This document shows positions 48,885-57,207 of a DNA stretch of 64,000 nt, in pieces. Below the pieces are notes generated by a model. That model saw only the letters and a program-made list of their open reading frames with translations. It made no database searches and was not told where the DNA came from. A program made the position numbers and the translations under genes. Source of the DNA: Fibrobacter sp. UWB15 (GTDB lineage Bacteria > Fibrobacterota > Fibrobacteria > Fibrobacterales > Fibrobacteraceae); contig NZ_FXBA01000001.1 in NCBI RefSeq assembly GCF_900177705.1, positions 248,001 through 312,000 of the forward strand. The letters are read 5' to 3'. How positions within the stretch are numbered: position 1 is the stretch's first letter; each line of letters starts with the position of its first letter.

Positions 48885-50498
48885 ATGGAAAACATTACCC
48901 AGATTTGGAAAAAGATTCAGTCCCCCGAATTCAACCCGGCTACCGATATGGGCCTGGTCGAACAGGTAAAGCAAGTCGCACTGACCTCCCAGGAGCCCGC
49001 CAAGGTGAGCTTTGGTACGTCCGGCTGGCGCGGCGAAATCGGCTCTGAATTTACGCTCCGCAATCTGCAGGTCGTGGGTGCCGCTATCGTGCGCCTGTAC
49101 AAGGAAGCTACTCCTGAATTGTTCGAAGCTCTCGGCGTGAAGGATTTTGCCGAACTCCAGAAACGTGGCGTGGTCGTTGGCCACGACAACCGCTTGCTCG
49201 GTCACGAATTCTGCGAAGCCGTGGCTGACCAGTTTGCCAAGGCCGGCGTGAAGGTCTACTACGGTGGCGAAATGCCGACTCCGGAATTCAGCGCCTGCAT
49301 CGAGATGCTCGGTGCCGCTTGCTCCATCAACATGACCCCGAGCCACAACCCGAGCCACTACAACGGTATCAAGTTCAACCCGGCCGACGGCGGTCCTGCA
49401 GGTCCGGAAATCACGAACGTCATTACCAAGCTCAGCAACGAAATGATGGCCACCTGGAAGTTTGAACCGGTGGGCAAGGTTGACTGGGAAATCATTGACT
49501 CCCTCAAGATTTACAAGGAATTCCTCGTGAAGCAGGGAACCATCAAGTTCGACCGCATCAAGGAATTCATCAAGAAGGGCCGCCTCACTCTCGTTTGTGA
49601 CCACGTGCACGGCTCTACCCGTCGCCGTCCGGCCGCCCTCCTCGATAATCCGGAATGCCTGATTACGCTCCGTAACGAAGACGACTCCCTGTTCGGCGGC
49701 ATCGCCCCCGAACCGTCCAGCAAGAACCTCGAGAAGGTCCGCAAGGTGCTGGACGAAAGCAAGAGCTGGTTCCGCCTGGGCGCCATTTTTGACCCGGATG
49801 GTGACCGTATCCGTTTCTACGACGGCACGCGCGAAATCGACATGAATCAGTTCGGTGCTATCGCTTTCCACTACATGGCTACCTGGCGCAAGGAACAGGG
49901 TTGCGTGGCTAAGTCCGTTGCTACCTCTAACTTTGTGAACATCATCGCCGAAAAGCTCGGCGTGCCTGTGATGGAAACTCCGGTGGGCTTCAAGAACTTC
50001 CGCCCGTGGCTCAGCCGCAATGCGAAGCAGAAGGCTCTCGTGGCTTTCGAAGAATCCGACGGTATTTCTGGCCTGAACAACACGCTCGAAAAGGATGCCC
50101 AGTTCGGCCTCCTCATCGCTCTCGAAATCATGGCGGTGACTGGCAAGAACCTCGGCGAATACCTCGACGCCCTGTACGAAGAATATGGCCGCTTCTACCC
50201 GACCCGTTCGGGCTTCGAAGTGGACAAGTCTCTCGTGGGTGCCCCGCTGAAGGCCAAGGTCGACGCCATCGCTACCATCGCCCAGCCGGGTGCAAAGGTC
50301 ATGGTCGGTAACAACGAAAAGACCGTGAAGCAGCTTTTGACGCTCGACGGCGTGAAGATTATTTTCGACGACGACTCCTGGATGCTGGTGCGTCCGTCCG
50401 GTACGGAACCCAAGGTCCGTATCTATACGGAATGCCGCAACCCGGATGAAAAGGATCCGATGTTCGAGGCTGCCAAGGCTCTGTTCTTCAAGAATTAA
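48885..50498 (+). CDS. Phosphoglucomutase/phosphomannomutase-family enzyme
   Basis: 537 residues from the ATG at 48885 (CAGGAA upstream); the earlier in-frame sequence is a GC-rich hairpin region. All four alpha-D-phosphohexomutase motifs are present: FGTSGWRG (near 42), the phosphoserine loop TPSHNPSHYNG (near 150, the active Ser in the usual TASHNP position), DPDGDR (near 303) and RPSGTEPKVR (near 503). It interconverts hexose 1- and 6-phosphates for glycogen, cell-wall or surface sugar synthesis. It cannot be assigned to glucose or mannose from sequence alone. Confidence 0.93.
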   Translation: MENITQIWKKIQSPEFNPATDMGLVEQVKQVALTSQEPAKVSFGTSGWRGEIGSEFTLRNLQVVGAAIVRLYKEATPELFEALGVKDFAELQKRGVVVGHDNRLLGHEFCEAVADQFAKAGVKVYYGGEMPTPEFSACIEMLGAACSINMTPSHNPSHYNGIKFNPADGGPAGPEITNVITKLSNEMMATWKFEPVGKVDWEIIDSLKIYKEFLVKQGTIKFDRIKEFIKKGRLTLVCDHVHGSTRRRPAALLDNPECLITLRNEDDSLFGGIAPEPSSKNLEKVRKVLDESKSWFRLGAIFDPDGDRIRFYDGTREIDMNQFGAIAFHYMATWRKEQGCVAKSVATSNFVNIIAEKLGVPVMETPVGFKNFRPWLSRNAKQKALVAFEESDGISGLNNTLEKDAQFGLLIALEIMAVTGKNLGEYLDALYEEYGRFYPTRSGFEVDKSLVGAPLKAKVDAIATIAQPGAKVMVGNNEKTVKQLLTLDGVKIIFDDDSWMLVRPSGTEPKVRIYTECRNPDEKDPMFEAAKALFFKN

Positions 50499-50522
50499 TA
50501 AGCTTTTCAAAGGGAGGTTCCT

Positions 50523-51323
50523 ATGAAAAAACTTATAGTGTTGCTTTGTTTGGTTTTTGCTGCGGTTTGTTCGGCGCAGACGCTGGAGCCTGAGTTCCAG
50601 GCTTTTTCGGGTGCGCTGCTCAAGCTGAAAAAGGCCAATAAGGGTTATCACAAGTTCCGCTTGACGGTGGATGTCGCTCCGTGGGCTTTCCAGGCTGACG
50701 GTGAAGTGCAGGCCCCGGGCGGTGACGGCGATGCCTTGATCACGGGCCTTTTCGATGGCGATGTCTATGCGATGCTTGCCTATGTTCCGTCTACAGCCGT
50801 TGGCTCCGACAACAAGGAATACCAGGTGGGCTTCTTTGACATGATGCTCTACTTTGAAGACGAACCGACCCGAATCCGTAACCTGCGCTTTAAGCTTTTG
50901 CCGCCGGCAAATGACGAATGGGCCATGGGCATTTTGAAGGATGCTCTGGAATCCGGTTCGCTTCTTGGTAACGTGTGGGGCGGTAAGTATGACAAGGCCA
51001 TTACCAGGGCCTCCGCCGACCCGCTCGACAAGGCTAAACTCCGTGCGATGCAGAAAAAGAGCTCCGATAATTCGGATGACGAATCGACGATTACGACTCG
51101 CAAGCGCCGCGTAGAGGCTGACGAAAATGTCGCCCCGAAAAAGAAAAAGGCAAGGCCGGTCGAAGATGATGCTGCGATGAATAAGCGTAAGCGTCGCGTC
51201 GATGCAGAACCCGAGGCTGCTCCGGTCGCTAAGAAGAAAAAGAAAAAAAAAGTAAGCGATGAATGTGATGACCCGAGTCTTTCGGTCAAGGAAAAGCGTC
51301 GCTGCCAGCTGAAAAAAAAGTAA
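50523..51323 (+). CDS. Secreted protein with a highly basic Lys-rich tail
   Basis: 266 residues. A signal peptide (MKKLIVLLCLVFAAVCSA) precedes a compact beta-rich domain (RLTVDVAPWAFQADGEV, VGFFDMMLYFEDEPTRIRNLRFKLLP). From about residue 185 the protein becomes repeats of acidic linker plus basic clusters (TTRKRRVEADENVAPKKKK, then MNKRKRRVDAEPEAAP) and ends in long Lys runs. A GGGAGG ribosome-binding site lies upstream. It sits between the phosphohexomutase and yebC on one strand. The basic tails could bind LPS, peptidoglycan acids or nucleic acid, by inference only. Confidence 0.65.
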   Translation: MKKLIVLLCLVFAAVCSAQTLEPEFQAFSGALLKLKKANKGYHKFRLTVDVAPWAFQADGEVQAPGGDGDALITGLFDGDVYAMLAYVPSTAVGSDNKEYQVGFFDMMLYFEDEPTRIRNLRFKLLPPANDEWAMGILKDALESGSLLGNVWGGKYDKAITRASADPLDKAKLRAMQKKSSDNSDDESTITTRKRRVEADENVAPKKKKARPVEDDAAMNKRKRRVDAEPEAAPVAKKKKKKKVSDECDDPSLSVKEKRRCQLKKK

Positions 51324-51352
51324 TTTTAAACTAATCCAACTAGAGGTAATCT

Positions 51353-52096
51353 ATGTCAGGTCACTCCAAATGGGCCACCACCAAACGTAAGAAAGCCAAG
51401 ACTGACGTTGCTCGCGCCAAGGCTTGGAACAAGCTGATCAAGGAAATCTCCATTGCTGCTAAGCTCGGCGGCGGAAACCCCGACGCAAACCCCCGTCTGC
51501 GTGCGGCAATCCTCAAGTCCAAGAGCCAGAGCTTGCCGACCAAGAATATCGAAAGCGCCATTGCCAAGGGTACGGGTGCTAACTCCGGTACCGAAATGAC
51601 GGAACCGCTGTACGAAGGTCGCGGCCCGGCCGGCATTGCCATCATGGTGCAGTGCCTGACCGACAACAAGGTCCGTACCGTTGCCGAAATTCGCAACATC
51701 TTCAACAAGAACAACGGCGCCATGGGTGAATCCGGTTCCGTGTCTTGGGCATTCACCTACAAGGGTGTGATTATCGTTGACGCAGAAAAGTATCCGGAAG
51801 ACCAGGTCATGGACCTCGTGCTCGAAGCTGGTGCCGAAGATATGAGCACCGAAGACGGTGTGCATGAAATTTCCACCTCTCCGGAAGCCTTTGATGCCGT
51901 TTCCAAGGCTCTCGAAGCTGCCGGTATCGAAATGATGAGTGCTGAAATCACCTACGTCGCCAACGACCCGGTGAAGCTCGGTCACGAAGATGCCCAGAAG
52001 CTCCTCAAGCTCATCGACAAGTTCGAAGACCACGACGACGTCCAGGACGTTTACCACAACGCCGAAATCGACGAAGCCGATATGGACGCTGAGTAG
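51353..52096 (+). CDS. yebC: YebC/PmpR family protein
   Basis: 247 residues, the usual length. MSGHSKWATTKRKKAKTDVARAK, the family N-terminus, is followed by GGGNPDANPRLRAAI and the three-domain YebC/TACO1 fold with ESGSVSWAF. Family members were first described as transcription regulators; YebC_II and TACO1 have more recently been linked to translation of difficult motifs. The AGAGGT upstream of ATG is a good ribosome-binding site. Followed by a strong terminator. Confidence 0.96.
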   Translation: MSGHSKWATTKRKKAKTDVARAKAWNKLIKEISIAAKLGGGNPDANPRLRAAILKSKSQSLPTKNIESAIAKGTGANSGTEMTEPLYEGRGPAGIAIMVQCLTDNKVRTVAEIRNIFNKNNGAMGESGSVSWAFTYKGVIIVDAEKYPEDQVMDLVLEAGAEDMSTEDGVHEISTSPEAFDAVSKALEAAGIEMMSAEITYVANDPVKLGHEDAQKLLKLIDKFEDHDDVQDVYHNAEIDEADMDAE

Positions 52097-52135
52097 TCAG
52101 TAAGTCTTAATCTTCTTATTTAAAGATATCTTTGT

Positions 52136-52166
52136 TCTCCCGCTTAAACGCGGGAGACTTTTTTTT
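52136..52166 (+). terminator. Intrinsic terminator of yebC
   Basis: TCTCCCGC-TTAAAC-GCGGGAGA followed by CTTTTTTTT. Confidence 0.9.
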
Positions 52167-52182
52167 ACTAAATTTGGCGCCT

Positions 52183-53958
52183 ATGAATCCGAATGGCGCC
52201 ATTATTGTTCAGAGTAATATGGAAATCATGGTGGAGGTCGATCTCCCCACTTATGAAGCGGCTCGCGATGCGATTGCACCGTTTACCGAATTGGTCAAGA
52301 GCCCAGAACATTTACACACCTACAAGATTAGCCCCCTAAGCCTGTGGAATGCCGCGGCAACCGGGCTCCGTGCGAAAGAAGTGCTCGAACGTCTCGAAAG
52401 CCAGAGCCGGTTCCCGATTCCGGAATCCGTGGTGACCGAAATCGAAGACTACATGTCTCGTTACGGATTGCTTCGTCTGAAAAAAGAAGGCGACAAGCTG
52501 ATTGTAGAATCCGATGACAAGTACATGTTCACCGAAATCTGCAACCTTAAAGAAGTGCAGCCGTACGTGCTTCACTTTATCGATGACTTGCATGCTGAAG
52601 TAGATCCGGAACGTCGCGGCCACTTGAAGATGGCGCTTACCAACGCCGGGTTCCCGGTCGAAGACTTGGCCGGCTATACCGTGGGCGATCCGCTTCCGAT
52701 TCACCTGCGCGAAACGACTGTGGGCGGAAAGCCTTTTGCCCTGCGCGATTACCAGAAAGAAGCTGCCCAGGTGTTCTACGCGAGCGGTTCCGAGAAGGGC
52801 GGCTCTGGCGTGATTGTGCTGCCTTGCGGTTCGGGTAAGACGGTGATTGGCCTTGCCACGATGGCTTTGGTACAAACTAAGACTTTGATTTTGACGCCGA
52901 ACATTTCGGCTAGCCGTCAGTGGATTCGCGAAATTTGCGACAAGACGGACTTGACGCTTGACCAGGTGAAGGAATATTCCGGCGAAGTCAAGGAAATCGG
53001 TCCTGTGACGGTGGCGACCTACCAGATTCTGACGCAGCGCAAGCGTGCCAAGAAGGCTGACGAAAAAGCCGATGCCGATATCGACGATTTGACCGAAGAA
53101 GAAGTCAAGAAGGAACTTGCCAACTTCCCGCTGTTCAGTCAGGAGAAGTGGGGCCTCATGATTTACGACGAAGTGCACTTGCTGCCGGCTCCGGTGTTCC
53201 GCTTGAGTACTGAAATGCAGGCCACTCGCCGCCTGGGCCTTACGGCAACGCTCGTGCGCGAAGACCACAAGGAAACCGAAGTGTTCAGCTTGATTGGCCC
53301 GAAAAAGTACGACATTCCGTGGCGTATTCTGGAAGCCCAGGGCTGGATTGCAACTGCCGACTGTAACGAAATCCGCATTCCGATGGAACCGGAACTCAAG
53401 ATGAAGTATGCGCTTGCGCCTGTCCGCGAAAAGATTACGCTGGCATCTACAAATCCCGAAAAGACGGACATCGTAGAACGCCTGCTCAAGTACTTCGACA
53501 AGCCCGATGACCGCGTGCTGATCATTGGCCAGTACATCGACCAGCTCGAAGCCCTTTCCGAAGATTTGCAGATTCCGCTGATTACGGGTAAGACGCCGAA
53601 CAAGAACCGCGAAAAGCTTTATGCCGCCTTCCGTAACGGAACGCAGAAGAACTTGATGGTTTCGAAGGTGGGTAACTTCGCTATTGACTTGCCCGATGCC
53701 AACGTGCTGATTCAGATTTCGGGTACCTTCGGTAGCCGACAGGAAGAAGCCCAGCGCCTCGGTCGCGTGCTCCGCCCGAAGAGCGACGGTGGCGCGGCGC
53801 ATTTCTACAGCATCGTGACGCAGGATTCCAAGGAACAGGAATTCGCCATGAACCGCCAGCTGTTCCTTACCGAACAAGGTTACGCCTACAAGATTATCAA
53901 GCGCGGCGACTGGGATATTCTAGCCCGTACGCCAGAAGAATTAGCCGCTCGAGGGTAG
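52183..53958 (+). CDS. XPB/Rad25-type DNA helicase
   Basis: 591 residues from the ATG at 52183; upstream in-frame sequence lies in the yebC terminator. Walker A is CGSGKT near residue 215, the Walker B box is DEVH near 328, TATLVRED is motif III-like, and EAQRLGRVLRP near 522 is motif VI. The ~200-residue N-terminal portion matches the damage-recognition-like region of XPB. Bacterial XPB proteins are sporadic SF2 helicases with 3'-5' activity (established). It probably acts in DNA repair. No nuclease partner (Bax1-like) is seen next to it. Confidence 0.92.
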   Translation: MNPNGAIIVQSNMEIMVEVDLPTYEAARDAIAPFTELVKSPEHLHTYKISPLSLWNAAATGLRAKEVLERLESQSRFPIPESVVTEIEDYMSRYGLLRLKKEGDKLIVESDDKYMFTEICNLKEVQPYVLHFIDDLHAEVDPERRGHLKMALTNAGFPVEDLAGYTVGDPLPIHLRETTVGGKPFALRDYQKEAAQVFYASGSEKGGSGVIVLPCGSGKTVIGLATMALVQTKTLILTPNISASRQWIREICDKTDLTLDQVKEYSGEVKEIGPVTVATYQILTQRKRAKKADEKADADIDDLTEEEVKKELANFPLFSQEKWGLMIYDEVHLLPAPVFRLSTEMQATRRLGLTATLVREDHKETEVFSLIGPKKYDIPWRILEAQGWIATADCNEIRIPMEPELKMKYALAPVREKITLASTNPEKTDIVERLLKYFDKPDDRVLIIGQYIDQLEALSEDLQIPLITGKTPNKNREKLYAAFRNGTQKNLMVSKVGNFAIDLPDANVLIQISGTFGSRQEEAQRLGRVLRPKSDGGAAHFYSIVTQDSKEQEFAMNRQLFLTEQGYAYKIIKRGDWDILARTPEELAARG

Positions 53959-53982
53959 CCTCGTTTCTAACTTCGTCTAGAG

Positions 53983-54009
53983 AAATCCCGTGAAAAAACG
54001 GGATTTTTT
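53983..54009 (+). terminator. Intrinsic terminator of the XPB gene
   Basis: AAATCCCG, loop, CGGGATTT followed by TTTTG. Confidence 0.8.
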
Positions 54010-54092
54010 GTTTTCGGTATAAAATAATCCTTGACGTTGTTAAATCGTTGGCTACATTTGTGGTGGTATAATCAATTTACTAAGGGATGATT

Positions 54093-54812
54093 ATGAGGCA
54101 TCAATTTGTTGTTCGCTGCTTTGCTGCAATGAGTCTTGTCGCTGCGTTTATGTTTGTGGGGTGCTCTGACGATTCTTCGTCAGTCGAGTCAGATGGAATG
54201 TCCGAGCTTTTGTCGTCTTCCGATGCTGATGAAGTTGAATCTAGCAGTTCCGCAAAGCTGGACGAAAAACCAGCATCAAGCTCTTCAAAAGTACTTTTGA
54301 GCAGTTCTGCGGAGGAGGTTTCGTCTAGTAGTTTTATTGAAAATTCAAGTAACAGTGAGATTGTTGCTCCTAATCAGAGCGATTTTGTTATCGAAGCCAC
54401 TGAGTTTGAATCAAGAGTGTTTGGCGATGAAGTGCGTTTCATGGGAAAATTCATGTTGGATCTTGCCGGTGGCACTACCGTCATGGACAGCTCTTTCTAC
54501 AAAGCCTTTATCGGTATTGAATTTAAAGTCGCTAAGGGTAATGATGTCAATAACATGACTATCGCTCCTGTGATGGTCAATTCCAACCCGATTCTCACCC
54601 CCACGCTGGACGCCATTGACTTGAATTCCATGAATTCTGTCTACGTGTCTATCAACTTGCTGGATCCGGGATTCACCGAATGCGGCGTCTACAGCCTCAT
54701 TGTTTCCGTGACGGCTAGCAACGGCAAAATGGAAGTCATGAGAACCGAAATCATTCCGTTCGAACGAGATTCCACTGAATACTGTCGCACCGAAAACACG
54801 ACATTGCAGTAG
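54093..54812 (+). CDS. Serine-rich lipoprotein, hypothetical
   Basis: 239 residues from the ATG at 54093 (AAGGG upstream). The lipobox AAFMFVGC gives a lipidated Cys near residue 24, followed by a Ser/Asp/Glu-rich region of about 70 residues with runs such as SSSSAKL and SSSSFIENSS. The C-terminal 140 residues form a beta-rich domain (VRFMGKFMLDLAGG, SVYVSINLLDPGF). A TATAAT box lies at 54067-54072. It is probably surface-attached. The Ser-rich linker is shared with the lipoprotein gene at 2537-3631, but the domains are not recognisably related. Confidence 0.68.
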   Translation: MRHQFVVRCFAAMSLVAAFMFVGCSDDSSSVESDGMSELLSSSDADEVESSSSAKLDEKPASSSSKVLLSSSAEEVSSSSFIENSSNSEIVAPNQSDFVIEATEFESRVFGDEVRFMGKFMLDLAGGTTVMDSSFYKAFIGIEFKVAKGNDVNNMTIAPVMVNSNPILTPTLDAIDLNSMNSVYVSINLLDPGFTECGVYSLIVSVTASNGKMEVMRTEIIPFERDSTEYCRTENTTLQ

Positions 54813-54857
54813 CCGGTTAAAAGGCCAAGGTTAAACTTTACAAAGTCCAGTAAAATC

Positions 54858-54891
54858 AAGAAATCCCGCTCCAAGAGCGGGATTTCTTTTC
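54858..54891. terminator. Bidirectional terminator
   Basis: AAGAAATCCCGCT pairs with AGCGGGATTTCTT, followed by TT on the plus side and preceded by A-rich sequence. It separates two convergent units. Confidence 0.8.
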
Positions 54892-54921
54892 CCAAATATC
54901 AGGGAACTTCGGGAATATCGG

Positions 54922-55077
54922 TTAGACTTTCTTGTTGTTGGCTTCAGGAATATTAAAGCCCAGTTCGTCGCAGTATTCGCTGTCGCATTCGGCTTCGCCG
55001 CTTCCGCTCAGGAGGACTGTCTCGTGATTGTAACGGATGATTTCCATTTTCGGTGCGAAATATTCTCTCTTTTTCAT
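54922..55077 (-). CDS. 51-residue peptide, Y-x-x-P / LLSGSG type
   Basis: A short gene not found by length-based searches. It begins MKKREYFAPKMEIIRYN, then HETVLLSGSGEAECDSEYC, and ends NNKKV. GGGGACA lies upstream of the ATG. It starts 16 bases after the secreted-protein gene at 55094, in an apparent operon. Short proteins with a KK-x-Y-x-x-P start and an LL-x-GS middle are frequent in Fibrobacter and Bacteroidetes genomes and are of unknown function; a precursor peptide is one idea. The two Cys (near residues 31 and 36) could form a bond or a modification site. Confidence 0.6.
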   Translation of the reverse strand: MKKREYFAPKMEIIRYNHETVLLSGSGEAECDSEYCDELGFNIPEANNKKV

Positions 55078-55093
55078 TATTCTGTCCCCCAAA

Positions 55094-56074
55094 TTAGTGG
55101 TTGGCGCGTACTTTGTTGATGAACACGCTGTTGTTCGTGGGTTTGTTCTGGAACTTACGACCTTTCAGATCGTACCAGTGATTCAACTTCTTGATTTCGC
55201 CGGTTGCAGTGTTCCACTTCGCGAGACTGGTTGTGCCGTCGTCTTCGATGAGGTGGACATCAATCGTTTTCGGAAGAGCGAAAACCTGCCCGTTGTCTTG
55301 TGCCGATTCAGCAGTCTTGGCGAGAGCCTTGTTCTTTTGGGATAGAGGTTCTTTGCCGATGTACTTGAGATAGGCGCGCAGAGGCGGAATGTAGGCATTG
55401 GAACCGACTTGGACAAACTGCCCTGGAGTGACTTTTCCCTTTTCCTTGGCGGCGTAGCCGTAAACCATGCCCAATTCGGCATTGTCCTTTTCCCAACGGA
55501 TAAAGGAGTAGGTTCCTTCAAGGGACCAGTCGTTGTTCTGAGTTTTGTTGTTGTAAAGCCAAACATAGGTGACTGCATGTTCTGTAGAACGCAATTCGCG
55601 TCCCGTAAACTCGATGTCCTTGATGTCTTGGCATTCATTTCTGTCTGTGTCGGTAATCATCAGCATGGGCTTGTTGCCATCACCTTCGCCCTTCAGGTGC
55701 GAAGCAGTGACGCTCCAGTTGCCTTCGGCATCAGTAGAAAATTCGACAGGTTCATAGAGCTTGACACAATCGTTCTGGATTTTGAAATTAGCCGGAAGAA
55801 CGATAGTGGAATTGGCGGCGAGAGCCGTGTTACGTGCCACAATCAGCTTGAATTCGCTTGTTTTGCTATTTACGCACTGAGCGGCTTCGTTACTGATTTC
55901 GACTTTGGCGCTGTCATCGGTGAACGATTCCAAACGGAGTGTATTTGTTGCATCGTAATAGGCGCCACCAGGGAACTCGCAGTCGGGCTTAGGCTCGTCT
56001 GCCCAAGCGACGGATGAAAATGCTGCAAAGGTAACGACTGCAGCAGTCGTCTTAAAAAGAATCTTTGTCTTCAT
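55094..56074 (-). CDS. Secreted protein with a Fibrobacter-type C-terminal tail
   Basis: 326 residues with a signal peptide (MKTKILFKTTAAVVTFAAFSSVAWA). The mature protein is beta-rich, with several Cys (PDCEF, AAQCVNS, ECQDIKD). It contains an Ala/Tyr-rich central region (GYAAKEKGK, NAYIPPLRAYLKY), and the C-terminus has HWYDLKGRKFQNKP, the LKGR-type tail found in other secreted proteins here (residues about 295-320). No catalytic signature is recognised. Its operon partner is the 51-residue peptide gene downstream. Confidence 0.68.
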   Translation of the reverse strand: MKTKILFKTTAAVVTFAAFSSVAWADEPKPDCEFPGGAYYDATNTLRLESFTDDSAKVEISNEAAQCVNSKTSEFKLIVARNTALAANSTIVLPANFKIQNDCVKLYEPVEFSTDAEGNWSVTASHLKGEGDGNKPMLMITDTDRNECQDIKDIEFTGRELRSTEHAVTYVWLYNNKTQNNDWSLEGTYSFIRWEKDNAELGMVYGYAAKEKGKVTPGQFVQVGSNAYIPPLRAYLKYIGKEPLSQKNKALAKTAESAQDNGQVFALPKTIDVHLIEDDGTTSLAKWNTATGEIKKLNHWYDLKGRKFQNKPTNNSVFINKVRANH

Positions 56075-56188
56075 GATTAACCCTATGTTAATTTGCTTAA
56101 AGCGAGGCGAAATTGAGAAAAATAATTGGGTTTTTGCAATAAAAAATTACGTTGTATGAAAAAAGTAAAGAATGCGTAATTAAAATGC

Positions 56189-56222
56189 AAAAAAGCCCTG
56201 GTTCCTTGTGAACCAGGGCTTT
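56189..56222 (-). terminator. Terminator of the tRNA gene
   Basis: AAGCCCTGGTTC pairs with GAACCAGGGCTT, followed on the minus strand by TTTTT. Confidence 0.8.
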
Positions 56223-56224
56223 AG

Positions 56225-56297
56225 AGCCACCCAGCAGATTTGAACTGCCGACCTGCTGATTACGAATCAGCTGCTCTACCAGCTGAGCTAGAGTGGC
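56225..56297 (-). tRNA. tRNA-Thr, anticodon CGT
   Basis: A full cloverleaf: acceptor GCCACTC / GGGTGGC, D stem GCTC / GAGC, anticodon stem GCTGA / TCAGC around loop TTCGTAA with anticodon CGT (reads ACG), and T arm GGCAG-TTCAAAT-CTGCT. The discriminator base is T. The 3' CCA is not encoded and must be added after transcription. Confidence 0.95.
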
Positions 56298-56406
56298 ATG
56301 GTAGGCGCAAAATTAGCAAAAGGGGGGTGTTTTGTCAAGGTGTGCTGACAACACATTAAAATTTTTCTATGATTGGAACACAAAAATTTAAACATGGACC
56401 AAAAAA

Positions 56407-57090
56407 ATGGCTAACGAATCGAATACCAACAATTCTGAAATTAAGGAATTTTTTGTCGCACATGGCTCCAAGGTCATTGCAGCCCTCGTGGTGGTGATGG
56501 TTATTGTGGTGGGCGTGGTGCAGTTCCGTGACTATCGTAAGGCTGCCGCAGCTGAACAGGCCGAACTTCTCGGACCGGGCATGACGCTCCTTTATGCAGA
56601 TCAGAAGGACTCTGCCTTCGTGGAATTCGAATCCAAGATTAATTCCGGCAAACTTTCTGGTGTGGCACTGGCCAAGGCTGCTCTCTATGCTGGTAATATC
56701 AAGTACCAGGCTGGCGACTTTGATGCCGCTGCAGTGTTCTTCCAGAAGAGCCTCGATAACGCTGGCTCTGTGGCTCTGGTCCGTTCGGCTGCCATGCACG
56801 GTCTTGCCTCTGTGAAGATTGAAAAAGCGGACTATTCTGCCGCTGCTGGTCTCCTTGAAAAGTACATTGCTGAATTTGCCAAGCGTACGGGCGATAAGGA
56901 AGACCGTTACCAAAAGGACGAACCGGTGGACGAGGTCCCGATGGTAGCTGATGCCATGTGGAAGCTCACGCTCGTTTACGAGCAACTTGGTGCTGCCGAC
57001 AAGGCCAAGCAGACTGCAGAACGCATTCTCACGGTCTACGGTGACAACCAGGCTTATGCTGATAAGGCCAAGAAGTTCTTGAACATCTAG
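56407..57090 (+). CDS. Membrane-anchored TPR-like protein
   Basis: 227 residues. One N-terminal transmembrane segment (VIAALVVVMVIVVGVVQFRDY, about residues 24-44) is followed by helical repeats: AKAALYAGNIKYQAGDFDAA, AAMHGLASVKIEKADYSAA and VYEQLGAADKAKQTAERIL, the layout of a tetratricopeptide domain. The architecture resembles YfgM/ancillary Sec factors, a Tol-Pal-like TPR (YbgF-like) or a PMF-linked assembly partner. The soluble part should face the periplasm. Its short heptad-containing 3' spacer is followed by a terminator. Confidence 0.72.
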   Translation: MANESNTNNSEIKEFFVAHGSKVIAALVVVMVIVVGVVQFRDYRKAAAAEQAELLGPGMTLLYADQKDSAFVEFESKINSGKLSGVALAKAALYAGNIKYQAGDFDAAAVFFQKSLDNAGSVALVRSAAMHGLASVKIEKADYSAAAGLLEKYIAEFAKRTGDKEDRYQKDEPVDEVPMVADAMWKLTLVYEQLGAADKAKQTAERILTVYGDNQAYADKAKKFLNI

Positions 57091-57096
57091 TTGGTT

Positions 57097-57124
57097 CGGA
57101 ATACGGAACTCGGATTTCGGAATT
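57097..57124. repeat. Heptad array (CGGA core), four units
   Basis: CGGAATA, CGGAACT, CGGATTT, CGGAATT with an exact 7-bp period, starting six bases past the TPR gene stop. The core differs from the CTAC and CACA families. Confidence 0.8.
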
Positions 57125-57150
57125 AATTAAAGAAATTGAAATTTACTTTA

Positions 57151-57175
57151 AGGGCGGTCTAAGACCGCCTTTTTG
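57151..57175 (+). terminator. Intrinsic terminator of the TPR gene
   Basis: GGCGGTCT-A-AGACCGCC followed by TTTTT. Confidence 0.85.
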
Positions 57176-57207
57176 TATGTGTAAATAACGGGTCTTCGTG
57201 CGGCTTT

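Larger units (their letters stand above)
56075..56406. other. 332-bp region holding only the tRNA-Thr gene and its terminator
   Basis: AT-rich DNA flanks the tRNA. The tRNA terminator lies at 56189-56222. Nothing else is recognisable. Confidence 0.6.

Noticed and set aside
48867-50651. 594-codon frame antisense to the phosphohexomutase gene
   Set aside because: Mirror reading of a clear enzyme gene with strongly biased codons; no independent support.
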